Shown here: piece after piece, positions 21,623 through 32,938 of the stretch | Layout of the letters: each line of letters starts with the position of its first letter | Position numbering within the stretch: the stretch's first letter is position 1 | From: Byssochlamys sp. IMV 00236 | Lineage: Eukaryota; Ascomycota; Eurotiomycetes; Eurotiales; Thermoascaceae | Reading direction: 5' to 3' | Length of the DNA stretch: 64,000 nt | Assembly: GCA_001931875.2 (NCBI GenBank) | Contig: MSJH02000544.1 | Coordinates: 310,001-374,000 of the forward strand | Position numbers and translations under genes: made by a program | The notes under the pieces: model-generated | Told to the model about the DNA's origin: nothing | What the model saw: the letters and a program-made list of their open reading frames with translations, nothing else | Database searches by the model: none

Positions 21623-22534
21623 ATGTCGGGGTCAACGGAGCTACCAGGGCGTGATGCCCTCACCCAGCGAGCTATCCCATCGATGGTACTGAGTGATGGA
21701 AGCCCGTCTTCCATGACACCGCCCCCGAAAGCAGAAATTGCGAAACATTCCACTACAGGAGCACAACAGAGGTTCTCAGTCCAAGGTAATGCAGTCGTTA
21801 CTGGAGGGGCTGGAACCTTAGGCCTACACGCCTGCGATGCACTTCTCGAACATGGTCTCAGCGGTCTGATGATCTTGGACATGAATGCGACCAACTCGCA
21901 GAAAGAAATAGACGAGCTGAGATCAAAATTTCCGAAAGCTACGATTGCTGCATTAGCAGTCGATGTCACCGACGAAGTGGCTGTTGAATCAGCACTCAAC
22001 GAGACAACCAAAGTATTGGGATCGATTGATATTCTGCTCTGCTTCGCTGGGGTCGTTGGCTGCGTGGAAACACTCGAAATGCCAGTTTCACAGTGGCGGA
22101 AGGTTATCGACATTAACACCACAGGTACATTTATCTGCGCTCAAGCCGTGGGCCGACGTATGGTTGCTCAAGGAACTGGCGGCTCTATAACCTTCGTTGC
22201 GTCCATCTCAGCCCATCGTGTCAACTTCCCCCAACCTCAAGCTGCGTACAACGTCAGCAAAGCAGCGCTGCTCTCGTTGAAAAATTGCCTTGCTGCAGAA
22301 TGGGCTCGGTATGGCATCCGTACGAACAGTATCAGCCCGGGATATATGGACACGATTCTGAATGAGGGAGATGGCATTGCTGAGCATCGGAAGATTTGGG
22401 CCTCGCGCAATCCCAGTGGAAGGATGGGCGCCCCAACTGAACTTACGGGGGCGGTTGTATTACTTGCGAGTCGCGCTGGTACATACATCAATGGTACAGA
22501 TATTGTTGTTGATGGCGGCGCAATCGTCTTTTAG
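21623..22534 (+). CDS. Short-chain dehydrogenase, D-arabinitol/mannitol dehydrogenase type
   Basis: A single exon of 303 aa. After about 50 residues of Ser/Pro-rich extension the SDR core begins: TGGAGTLG for nucleotide binding, then LMILDMNA, whose Asp after the second strand favours NAD(H). DVTD, FAG (in place of NAG), catalytic Ser in VASISAH and the YNVSK Tyr/Lys follow, then SPGYMDT and a C-terminal DGGAIVF. The pattern resembles fungal D-arabinitol 2-dehydrogenases and related polyol dehydrogenases. FAG instead of NAG removes the usual Asn at that turn. Cofactor preference apparently differs from the upstream SDR, so the two could couple NADPH- and NADH-linked steps on one polyol; that pairing is inference. 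Confidence 0.88.
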   Translation: MSGSTELPGRDALTQRAIPSMVLSDGSPSSMTPPPKAEIAKHSTTGAQQRFSVQGNAVVTGGAGTLGLHACDALLEHGLSGLMILDMNATNSQKEIDELRSKFPKATIAALAVDVTDEVAVESALNETTKVLGSIDILLCFAGVVGCVETLEMPVSQWRKVIDINTTGTFICAQAVGRRMVAQGTGGSITFVASISAHRVNFPQPQAAYNVSKAALLSLKNCLAAEWARYGIRTNSISPGYMDTILNEGDGIAEHRKIWASRNPSGRMGAPTELTGAVVLLASRAGTYINGTDIVVDGGAIVF

Positions 22535-23920
22535 ATGCAGAATTTCGGCTATGTGAAATAGGTTACTATGAGAATACTCTTTTTCTCTGTCTTTTCGCTT
22601 TCTTTTAAGATACTGGTTGATACTAAATGCACGTAGCCATAGTACGAGAGGAAAACCCGCAATGTCTTTCAGGCAGATTTGAGTTGACAAATAGAGGATC
22701 AGCGTCTTGATTCCCTTTTCACCCAACCCAAACGACATTATCAAGATAGTTTTTCCCGGTTGTTTGCCTGTTGTTCTATGTAGTTTCCAAAACCTGCGCA
22801 CGGACTCTAGTTATATATATGGCTGGATATTGTATGTACATACGAAGACCGAAAGATTCTCGCCACATTAAACGGTCTCTACAGTCTAGAAAAACTATCG
22901 CATCATCTGAGCCATAGAAAAATTAAAAACGCATGAAAATGACGTCGAGAGAGATTAAACTGTTGTCTACAGCGGCGAATTGTATCCATGTCTATTCCAT
23001 AGCCCCAATAAGTCTACATTGCACTGCCCTGATCCGCTACGCGCCCGGTTAAACATCCGGCGAGCCGGCCAACCTATCATGTTGCATCTATGTTGTTGGT
23101 TCTAAAACCGATGGCGTTGGCTCTGTAGTCAGCGCCCAATCTGATAAGTAAACAGTTTGATGATTGCTGAGAAAAGCGCAAATCATGCGGTACAAATGGA
23201 TATATCGGGCGGAATTGAGTGCCACTGATTTTACTCCATAGCTCACGAGCACAGAAACCATTCAGACGTGTTCGAAATGCCTCGAGGAAGGAGCACCTTA
23301 AGGCACAGGAAGAGAAATAATGTAGATCTTCTTCAGTCCATCGTGTATGATTGAGAGATGCAAGTTTCGGACATCTTGTCTGGACAGGCTTCATTCCGGC
23401 ATGTCATGCATATCCCTGCTGGACCATACAAACCAGCCACAACATGAATTTCATGCACCGTGGCGCGGCTCTCCAAGTATCCTATCTGGTCAAATCCCCT
23501 TCTGAGAGACTCTTACCAATGATCCATTAGTAGCTATTCTGCCTATTTGTCCCCGTTGGTCCTTTGTGATGCGCCGCACTGAGCCTCCTTCTAGCCTCTA
23601 AGTATTGTGGTCGTGCGGGAGTTCCCGCAGTGTTTCGGGGGTACCTGCACTACCCTACAAGTGACTATCAGTAACCGTGATATATAAAACAGCTTTAATA
23701 GATCTCTAAGTTCTTCTATTGTACTGTGTATAGATTTTCTCCTCATTTTATTACAAAGAAGGCATTTTATAAGTCAACTCAGTGTTTTGCACAACCCTTT
23801 TTGAGCTATATTTATTATAACGCGCATACTGTCGTCCTGCGTCCCCAGCCGCAGATATAATCACACATTTTTTTCAGAGCATATTCTATATTTATAGTCT
23901 ACTTTTTTTTTCTTTTCCCA
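22535..23920. other. Intergenic, no gene seen
   Basis: 1.4 kb. The right 250 bp is AT-rich with T runs leading into the CCCH gene and is probably its promoter. The 105-aa minus-strand open frame at 23077-23394 has no motif or splice context. Confidence 0.5.
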
Positions 23921-25508
23921 ATGTGCATACCTACTATCTACGGCTACCACCCCGCAGAGCCTAAGATGTCCTTGTGGCGGCGGGGCGCCTCTGCCCTGGA
24001 GACTTTGGCCCAGATTCTTCCGTTTTATAGAAAAGATGACGCCGATAAAGACCAGATTATCAAGGTAGGATATTGACGACCTCAGAGTTCACATACCAGT
24101 GTGATATCCTCATATATCTGGGCTGACAAATGGCATTAGAACCTCACGGCTGAGAACACACATTTGAAACGCCAACTACGGAACAGAAGCATGGACTTGA
24201 TAGACCAAATCAGTAGCAGGCGACAGTGGCAGAAGCGGGCATTAGAAGCCGAGAGATCCTTGGTTAGTAGCCTTAGCCTTTGTGTATCAGTGTTGGACTC
24301 TACTAACTGTTAAAAATAACAGACTAGGAATCCGTTCGTAGTCCTCCTGATAGACGGCGACGGCTACATCTTCGAGAATAGATTCGTCAGCGATCGTGAG
24401 GCAGGCGCTATCAAAGCCGCTCAAGAGCTCTACGCTTTCTTCCGTGATTCTGTTCGCGAACTTCATACCAACGACGATGGGTTTTCCCTGGATTTCGAAG
24501 TTGCCATTCGTATATATGTGAACAAGACGGGACTGGCCACCGCGATGGTTGAAGCTGGCATCATCGACAACCCGGAACAATTGAACAGCTTCTTCGTTAG
24601 ATTGACCCAGTCACACCCATTAATCGACGTCGTGGATTGCGGAGGTGGGAAGGAAAGAGCAGACGAGAAGATTCGAGGTATGTCCGTTATGGCTGTATAA
24701 AAGGATGAGGATAAGCGTAGATCTAACCGTCACTGTAGAGCAGTACAGACATTATACTTCCATTGCCAACTGCAAACATGTCTCGGTTGCATGTTGCCAC
24801 GATAGTGGATACGTTCCGTTTCTGGAGAAGTTCCAGAAACGCGGCGATGAGGAAGAGAAGACATCACTATTTTCAACTGGTGTGAACGTTCATGCGAGTT
24901 TCTCAACGCTCGAATTTAAGCGCATAATCTGCGAAGATATCTTTCGCAAAACACCCAACTTCACGAAGACCCAGAGACACTCTGCGACACATGTCCAGAT
25001 AATTGCCTCGAAGCCAGCGCCGCCATCACCTCGGTCGCCTAATGGCTTTTCGCCTGTATCGTCACCTGGAACAGGAATTTCGCGCTGTCCTTCGAGCAGG
25101 AGTCCTATCCGGGTTCAGTCACCATCAACGCCCACGGTCCCTGTTAATCGATATGGTCAGCGCGTGGACATCAGTCTTGATATGCCTTCAGAGGTTTGCT
25201 TTAATCGGTTTAAGAAGCGCACCAAAAACGGGAAGCTATGTGCGGAATTCCATCTGAATGGCAAATGTTCTCAGGGAAAGGGATGCCAGCTTGACCACAA
25301 TCAAGTCAAGGCGGGCGTCAAGGAAGCACTACAATATTCACTGCGTGCCACTGCATGTAAGAGGGGTCTGGGATGTCGTAAAGCAGACTGCTATTATGGG
25401 CATCATTGCCCTGCTCCCGGCTGTGGTGCGAGGCCCTCTTGCGAGTTCGAAGGAATGCACGGTGTCGACCAGACCGTTGCCAAACATGTTCCCGCTGTTT
25501 CTGCCTGA
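23921..25508 (+). CDS. CCCH zinc-finger protein with a conserved N-terminal IDGDG domain
   Basis: Exons 23921-24064, 24140-24262, 24323-24677 and 24739-25508 give 463 aa. An N-terminal coiled-coil-like helix (about 45-90, with HLKRQLRNRSMDLIDQ) leads into a domain starting FVVLLIDGDGYIF (about 94-106) and running to about residue 260. The Asp-rich first strand recalls NYN/PIN-type nuclease folds, but I cannot confirm the other acids. A Ser/Pro-rich linker (about 285-340) follows. The C-terminus has a typical C-x8-C-x5-C-x3-H finger (CAEFHLNGKCSQGKGCQLDH) and two more Cys/His clusters (CKRGLGCRKADCYYGH and CPAPGCGARPSCEFEGMH). This architecture is a widespread, poorly studied fungal family. 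RNA binding is likely from the CCCH finger. All four exons join in phase. Confidence 0.85.
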
Positions 25509-26740
25509 TTAGTTCTAACTGTTATTGACTCCCTATACGGAATTTCTTTGATGATTAGCATAATTGCATGGTACATACATCTGATGCAAGCAAGATATAC
25601 AGAATGAACTACATACACATATTGCTCTCAGCGGGTGAATGAAACAATCCTCGACCAGATTTATCAGCGGGATCGATGCTTGTTCGTTTCTGAGTAGAGG
25701 TAGCGCAAAAACGTAGAGATGCTTTCCCCGGGTATTAGTCAGTTTTTCTGTTGCAAGACCAAGGATAAATATATCCCTATCGCATGGATGTAGATCTGCA
25801 TTTAATGACTGTAAATGCACCATTATTGTCCACTGTGTGGTGTTCAACTGGATATTTCGAGGCACGCCTTCGGAGATATACCCTAGGCACCTATTGGATT
25901 GATAATAATGGACACGGGCGACTTATTAATGATATTACACTAGTTAGTTAATCTGATCTGCATTATTATTAAATTACGCGCCCTTCTAACTACGTGCCAC
26001 TGGGTTGATCGTGGCCAATCAAGACATCACTGTCAGCGCTAAATAAAGACTGGCCCCCAAAGATCGAGGATGGTATTTTTAGCCCTTCGCATTCTGGATT
26101 GGGATATATATACAGACCGCCATTCCGTTTATGGTGCAACGTGAGCAGATTTAATCCAAGGGCAGTGCATATTTCTTCCAGATCAGGAAAATGGGCGTTT
26201 CGACCCGGCGCCTCAGTGTCGGCGTGATTGGATCAACGTTTCTGCTAAGCCTTCGTTTCAAACGCAGCCTGGAGCCGAGTGGCTGCTCACTTTTACTTAC
26301 ATCGAATGCTCAGCTGAAGCTAGATCAGCCGAAAAGGCCGCTCGCCTCTCTGCATCCATAACCGTCATTGCTGGTGGTTATTCTGGGGACGTGGACAGGA
26401 TGGTCGGTTGACAAATCGAGGTTGACACGCCTTTTCTGTTGGGTGAATGCGATGGTCCTTATGGGTATGTATTTCTGGGGAGGCGCAGTAGAGGGTTGCT
26501 TTTTTCTTTGTATAAAATGACCGCGATTTCTCTCTCCCTCAAAGAATTAGCTAGTCATTTAAACTTACTAACGACCATAACGACTTTTGCATTTACTTCA
26601 TTGCCTTTTTTCCTTCTATTAATCTCTGCATTTACTAGTTAATAGATAAAGGCTTTACACTTGATTACCTGCTTCCTTTTTTTCTAACTTATTACCAACA
26701 TAAACAACATTACACCAGATCACGAAATCACGAAATCATC
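25509..26740. other. Intergenic, promoter region of the lsdA-like gene
   Basis: 1.2 kb without recognisable exons. A CCAAT motif (GGCCAATCAAG near 26013) and a TATA box at 26511 lie upstream of the lsdA-like gene. The leader from 26520 to 26740 is rich in pyrimidines on the plus strand. Confidence 0.5.
26511..26518 (+). promoter_or_regulatory. TATA box of the lsdA-like gene
   Basis: TATAAAAT lies about 230 bp upstream of the start codon and is followed by a CT-rich leader, consistent with a highly induced gene. Confidence 0.5.
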
Positions 26741-27880
26741 ATGCGCTCCTGGATCACCACCGCAACAGCCATTCTTGGCTTCTCTTCAACTTTAGCAATA
26801 GCAGCTCCCGCCGTGCCGAGATCTGTCAATTTCAGTCCATTGCCACTGCGTAATGGCTTCCCGAATCCCAACCAGACTGAAACCAAGCAGATTCAGAAGC
26901 AGGCCTTCGGAACGTTGCCCAACGGTGCAGTGCCATCAAACATCAGCGCGGAAGGACTGAATAACCTGCGTGTCATTGCTTTGAATGAGCTCTTCGAAGT
27001 AGCTTTCTTCACTCAGTTGCTGTTCAACGTGACACATGATGTTCCCGGGTACACCGTCAAGGACAAGGATTCAAAGGCATTTTTAGTGCAGACTCTCACG
27101 GCTGTGCAAGCTGTAAGTGAATTTAAATACATACATAGACTGTTAGTATCTGACTGACTATCTGAATAGCAAGAAGAGCTTCATGCACTCAATGCCAATG
27201 GAGCATTGAAACACTTTGGCGCAGCGCCCATCCAGCCTTGTCGATACAACTTCCCTGTTTCGGATCTTCAATCTGCTCTCACGCTCGCTGGAACATTTAC
27301 CTCCGTTGTCCTCGGTACTCTGCAAGATGTGATCCAGATCTTCGCACAGAATGGTGACGCACCTCTCACAACTGGCATTGCCTCAGTCATTGGACAGGAA
27401 GGCGAACAAGAAGGCTGGTATCGTCTCCTGCAGGGCAAGATCCCGAACGAACTCCCCTTCTTAACCGCAAGCACCCGCGACTTTGCTGTCAATGCGCTTA
27501 ATCAAACCTTCTTCGTTCCTGGATCGTGCCCGAATCTGCAAACCATCAAGACTAAGACCTTCGAGCCGCTCACGCTACTTGATACTCCCAAGGCGAAGAC
27601 GGAGTCTATCCGCTTCAGTTTTCAGAATTCGACATCTGTATCGGCTAAGGATCTTAGACTTGTTTACATCAATCAGCAGAATAACCCAATCGTGAAGAAC
27701 TTCAAGGTCGTTGAGAAGGAAGAAAATACTGTCACGATCGAGGCTACGTTCCCGTACGACGCGTATCTCTTGAATGGGTTGACTATCGCAGTTCTAGCGG
27801 ATGCGAACAAGTCTCTGAACAGCTTGCAGAATGTTTCTGATGCGACAAAGTTCGGACCTGCGTTGATCATTGTAAACTGA
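26741..27880 (+). CDS. lsdA: Secreted ferritin-like protein, late sexual development type
   Basis: Two exons (26741-27112, 27170-27880) give 360 aa. A signal peptide (MRSWITTATAILGFSSTLAIAAPA) precedes the ferritin-like helical domain (about residues 60-240). It includes ISAEGLNNLRVIALNELFEVAFF, QEELHALNANGALKHFG and EQEGWYRLLQGKIPNE. The acidic helix residues plus His are candidates for metal ligands. The C-terminal 100 residues form a beta-rich tail with several N-glycosylation sites. It resembles A. nidulans LsdA and the Rds1-type secreted proteins, which accumulate late in fruiting-body formation or under stress. No enzymatic activity is established that I know of. The family assignment is firm; the orthology implied by the symbol is probable. 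Confidence 0.85.
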
Positions 27881-28699
27881 ATTCACAATTTAGAGGGATG
27901 ATAGTTGAGAGTGTGGAATGGATATGAGACGGCAATTCGACGGGAAGCTTTTATGTCCAGTATATCGGGGTTCTTCTATTTCTGACTTTCGGGTCTCACC
28001 AGTCCAGTCATGTGGCTCCTTGCGAACCAATTGTTAGTATTCTCTGATGTTTTTTTTTATCAGTTTTCTAGGTACTGCCTCTACTTCTTCAAGAGTGAAT
28101 TAGATCTTTCCTCCATATCGACGGATATACTTGATTTTTGGAGCCTTCATGTCACCCAAGCCCCCGATTGTAGGCTGTAGTATAGGACTCACCTCTCTTG
28201 TATATTCGTAATCTGAAACAGCAGCTCCAAAGGCAAGTTTCTTCCCATGGTATTGATCAGATATTCTGATGGAAGGGGAAGACATCCCAGAAGAGAGTGG
28301 TAGAAAGGGGATTATCAGAAACCCAAATATAGAGAGTTTATTGGATACCGCTGTTACCAATCGTTACTGTGATTAGATGTTGGTGTAATTGGAAACTTTC
28401 GGCCTCAGTTTAATACTTTGTAAGGGCTCGCGACGTTGGTGCATCTCAATGGATACCAAATGACCACAACCGTACCTTGGTCACATTGCAAATAGAATGA
28501 ATACGCTGGTAATCATAGAACGTCTGAACTGTTGGCTTCGGAACCTTCAAGGAGCTACTACAACAGTCTGCTACAAAAAGAACAGGTATTCGTAGAGAGT
28601 ACAAAGGAGCAACGCGTTCTATTCTATATCTATATCTAAAATTGATTATATGCACGCTGTGCAAACAGATCTCATTACAGATCTCATTAACCGGTCCAA
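27881..28699. other. Convergent 3' flanks, possible gene fragment
   Basis: It lies between the lsdA-like gene and the alcohol dehydrogenase. A minus-strand open frame at 28100-28360 (86 aa) has a biased, coding-like look in its C-terminal half (YHGKKLAFGAAVSDYEYTRE). No start, splice sites or family could be assigned, so it may be a relic. Confidence 0.4.
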
Positions 28700-29900
28700 C
28701 TATTGTTCGTTGACCAGAACGTAACGGAATCGGGCCTTGCCCTCCTCCATATCGACGATCGCCTTATTAGCGTCCTTCATCGGGATCTCCTCGATCCATG
28801 GCTTGATGTTGTGCTCCGCAACAAGCTTGTACATGTCCCGAATATCCGCAGGGCTGCCAATTCCGGATCCTCCCAGCTTAGCACCGCGCAGCAGTTTGAA
28901 GACAGGGACAGAAAGAGCACCATCATCCGGAAGACCGACCTGGATGAAGGTGCCATTGGTGGCAAGAAGTTCGAGGTAGTCTTCCAACGGCATCTGTACC
29001 ATATGTTAGCGTGCAAAGTAATAGTACGGAGCGGGTTTCACTTTAGCGAACCTTTGCCGACGAGACAGTGCAAATAATGAGGTCAAGGCTACGCGAGTGC
29101 TTCTTAGACCAGTCCGCGTCCTCTGCCGTGGCGATGTACTCGTCCGCGCCCAACTTGAGGGCATCCGCCTTCTTGTCAGCCTTGCGCGAGATCGCAACGA
29201 CCTTGTCTGCTCCCATGGCCTTGGCAAACAAGACACCAAAGTGACCGAGTCCACCAACACCGATAATGCCAACCCTCTTTCCTGGACCACAGCCGTTCTC
29301 CTTTAGAGGGCTATACACGGTGACACCACCGCACAACATAGGGGCAGCATCCGCCGAGGGGATAGAGTCGGGGATCTTGATGACGAAGTGCGAAGGGCAT
29401 CGGTTGTACAAGGCATATCCACCATAGGACTTGCCGCCGTTCAAGTGTATGCCATTGTAGGTTCCGACTTTGTGCTTGTTGCAGTAATGCTCCAGTCCCA
29501 TAGCACATTCAGGGCAGTCACCCAAGCGTCCGCGGCAAGAGTCGCTCTGAGCGCCAACACCCACGCGGTCGCCAACCTTGATACCGCCCTCCGCCTTAGA
29601 ACCGACACGGACAGCGATACCGACAAGCTCGTGGCCAACGCAGCATGGGTACTTTGCTGGACCCTGTACGATGGTCAGTTTTATTTGCTATTAAGCCACC
29701 CTTTGAATTCTTAATGGGCTTACCCAGCCGCTTCTCAATGTGTGCAGATCTGACCCGCAGATTCCACAGTGGGTTATCTTGATATCGACATCTGTCTCTT
29801 CCCATGCTTTCGGCTCAAATTCCTGCCAGACCATTTTGCCGTCGGCCGAGCTCTGGTCAAGGCCCATCCAGCCCTCGAACTTGTAGTCTGTCTGCGCCAT
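28700..29900 (-). CDS. Zinc-dependent alcohol dehydrogenase, cinnamyl-alcohol dehydrogenase (ADH6-like) family
   Basis: Exons 29900-29724, 29663-29052 and 28993-28700 give 360 aa. This is a medium-chain dehydrogenase. The catalytic-zinc motif HCGICGSDLH (about residues 44-53) is followed by CVGHE. The structural-zinc cysteines sit in CRGRLGDCPECAMGLEHYC, and the Rossmann motif is GIIGVGGLGHFGV. Loop residues ISRKADKK after the second strand favour NADP(H). In fungi such enzymes reduce aromatic and branched aldehydes (Adh6/Adh7 type) in the cytosol. The intron-2 donor (GTTCGC) is weak but is the only one that keeps frame and sequence continuity. A TATATATAA stretch lies about 95 bp upstream. 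Confidence 0.92.
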
Positions 29901-31701
29901 GATGATAGCCGGTAGGTGTATTGTAGGAAGAGAGAAAGATGACGATGGCTAGTGATCAGGTAGTTGTTCAAAGACTCCCTTCTTACTCCCAATTATATAT
30001 ATGTTCAACTCCCAGGCACAAACATGTTAATCAGAACTTTCAGGTCTCCATCTTTGTGGGCCATGGTTCAGGAAATGCGGAGCGGGCTTAAGATTTCATG
30101 TTCCGCCGTTTCAGAGTTTTTGGCGATAAGACTTTTTTGTGGCAACGCTCGGATGCGTCTTTCACATATCAGGCACCTTCCGTGGAGATGTCCAAGAAAA
30201 GATTCAATCTAGCTGCCCCCATTGACTTGGATATAACCAGCTTGACATCCTTAGAGACGTAATTGTCTGTATCTGTGGTATGGTTCGAGACTGCAACTCT
30301 CAACCTTTAGGCTTCTCCGCCACGTTAGAACCTAACTCCGGGGAATCTCAAACTGCAAATTTTGCGTTTCAAGGGAACGTTTCCAGAAACAGCGTAAATA
30401 CGATCCTTGCTATCGGAGCTGCAAAGCGTTTGCGGCTTCATATATCCGACATTCAACATATCAAGAGGGCCACAACACATCTCACCGATAACAGACTCGG
30501 ATGGGTCAGTCTTATTTCGGCCAGTCAGGTTCCAATCCCCAGCCACGCCGAACTGTTTCAATCCCACTTTTCTCTTCCTAGAACTCATTCAGCCACATAT
30601 AGAAACGGGTGTCGGCCGAAAAATTTTTCTGCGGTAGATCGAGCAACAATGATGCCGATATGCCCTCCACTTATCTCCATTATCTCCATTCTTCGTGATT
30701 TGTAAAAGAACGGCAGTTATTTGGTCCGGTTCGGTAGTTGTGTTCGGAACTTCGTCGAGGTTATCCGACCAAACCGTGATACTGGTATCGGTAGACGTAG
30801 TACTAGTGCCATGAAAAAGCGGTCAATATGCTTCATTGCTCCATAACAAAGTGCATGTGTGCTACCCATTCAGATGCTTCGAGCTGGTTTGATGTTCATC
30901 AATGGTCGCATATTATGATGGAACACTGTGCATCGGATCCACTAAGCTCTTCTAGTCAGTTAGATCGTTAAGGACAGCATCTTGCGAGCTTTGAATTTCA
31001 GCTTGATCGGTAGAGAGAATAAAAAATTGGATGAAGGGCTGGTTTTATATGGGTTTTGTTCCTCAAAGGTCCTCATCATCGTCCTCCAAGGGTTGAGGAG
31101 ATTCTCGCGAGGTCCTCACGCGCCGTGGAGCTCCCAGAGCTTCTTGACCGCTGAGTCCATAATTCAGTGGATATCTGGGCACTTATTGTTTTTGTCTTTC
31201 GCGAAGCATGCATCGTTATAGTGCACATTATGTGATGGTGTTCTCTGATCAAAGGATATTATTATTCAACTCGTGAGTAGCTTATTCCTTGAAAGGGCCG
31301 GGGAGAATGCTGTTTCAACGGATTGGATGCTTGTCATATTCTTTGTTCCCATGTTTCTTGACACCCTGCGCTGAAGTAATGCAAATCCAAACAACAGGAT
31401 TCATGTGTCTCAGTAACTCTGCCGTGGAGATTTCAAGCAGATAATCCGGATTTGGATAATAATATATATGATGCTTTCGACAGAGACATCTGAGAGTAGA
31501 GTATTTCCCCAAGGCTGTTTATCGGAATATAGAATCATGCATATGATATTAAGAAAGAGGTAGCTGGTCGATTCAGGCTTCCAGTATACATACATTCAGA
31601 TCGCAGATGATCATTCATTTGGCTAGACAAAGAACCGGGAAGTTGTCAATTCAAGGATAATTTCCAGACTAAATACAACTTCTTTAACGATTTCGGGAGA
31701 C
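29901..31701. other. Intergenic 1.8 kb, no gene seen
   Basis: This includes the TATA-containing promoter of the alcohol dehydrogenase at its left end (TATATATAA on the minus strand near 29993-30001). Open frames at 30280-30705 and 30982-31221 lack motifs and splice signals. Confidence 0.45.
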
Positions 31702-32229
31702 TTATCTAGTCATGCCCTTTGGAAACAAGCCCAGCTTTTTCACAACACGCTGAGTTGTCACGAAATCCTTCCCAGAATCGATCCACACCGCACCGATAAG
31801 AGCTTCGGTCGTTGAGGCCAAGGTTGTTCGGGCGTCTTCTCCGCGTTGGGAAGGATTTCGAATCAGATAATCCTGAAACCGACGGGCCTTGGCTGTTTCA
31901 CTTAATTTGTCGTTTGAACCATATTCTTCGAGGAGCTTGTTCGCCGTCGCTGTTGATACCGCTTAGCAAAAACCGTGAGTGGACTTTTGAAAAACCAAAG
32001 ACAAGCAGCAGATACCTGTGCTCGTTTCACTTGGGAACCACTCATCTGCAACTATAAGACGCAGTACTGCATCACCAACAAAGGCGAGCCGTTTGTTTCC
32101 TTCCAATGACACATGCGTATCTTTCACTGCGCTCGAAGCACCTGCTGCTACGAATGCCTCCTTGAGAATGTCCAAATCTTTGAATTGATATCCGATCGAG
32201 TCCTCAAGACACCTTCTGTGGGATAGCAT
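31702..32229 (-). CDS. RNase III-domain protein with altered catalytic residues
   Basis: Two coding exons (32229-32016 and 31949-31702) give 153 aa from the ATG at 32229. It begins LED.IGY.FKD..ILKEAF, the usual first helix of an RNase III domain. It keeps the signature region as NKRLAFVGDAVLRL and ends with TEALIGAVWIDSGKD. The first catalytic Glu of the signature (E-F-L-G-D) is Ala here, while the Asp is kept. The Asp three residues before the late Glu is Ser. Cleavage activity is therefore doubtful, as in the RNase III-fold ribosomal proteins of mitochondria. The open frame continues upstream to about 32345, where a plausible acceptor (TTAAAAACAG) could join an upstream exon, so the N-terminus may be longer. 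Confidence 0.75.
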
Positions 32230-32938
32230 CGTTGCATCCCGTTGGACAGGCGGTAGGTAAAAGCTATCTTCTAGCAACCTGGACACAGGATGGCAAGGGA
32301 ATCGCGTTGAGATTGCCAGCACATCCCGTTCTAGAAGCTTTCCATCTGTTTTTAAGTTAGAACCCCGCGATCCTTCACGCGCCAACGTCTTGGCTTTCAG
32401 TATGATGATGCTTGCCCTCATTATTAGTGCTTTTGTTCCCATCAGAATCGAGAACTCCTGCTTGTATTGCCTTTGCGCTCCCTTCTCGGATCTTTGCAGT
32501 GCTCCGCCCTGCTGCTTTGACAGTCGAATACAGTCGTTGTCTCATACGGGAAAGGGACACTGGTGCTTGGATGATCGAGACACACCTACAGAAGCAGGTT
32601 TCCTTGAGTGATGCAATGTCTCTGCTGAGGTGAGACGGAGAATCGCTAGGCGGAGTTGCGGGGTGAAGTCGCTGGCACGGCATCTCGACAAGGGTCGTAC
32701 TACTCTAGAACAGCTGAACCTGTGTCACCCGTAAACATCGCACAAAGGGGAATGTTTAACAAACAGACCGTTCCCCTGAATCGTCCTGAGTCTTGGTACT
32801 TCTAGAAACATAAATCATCAGAATCGAAGGAGAATTCGCTGGGCGATATATACAGCATAGCACATATTTGCCGCAGAAAGTACGATTCCGACTTGCTCAT
32901 TCTGTCTGTTCTCGATCTCCCAATCTCTTCTGTCCACA
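32230..32938. other. Divergent promoter region, possible 5' exon
   Basis: It lies between the RNase III-like gene (minus) and the esterase gene (plus). A minus-strand open frame at 32375-32683 might hold a first exon of the RNase III-like gene, but no convincing donor was found. A TATATA element near 32846 precedes the esterase start by about 90 bp. Confidence 0.45.

Noticed and set aside
23077..23394. 105-codon minus-strand frame
   Set aside because: No conserved features, no promoter or splice context.
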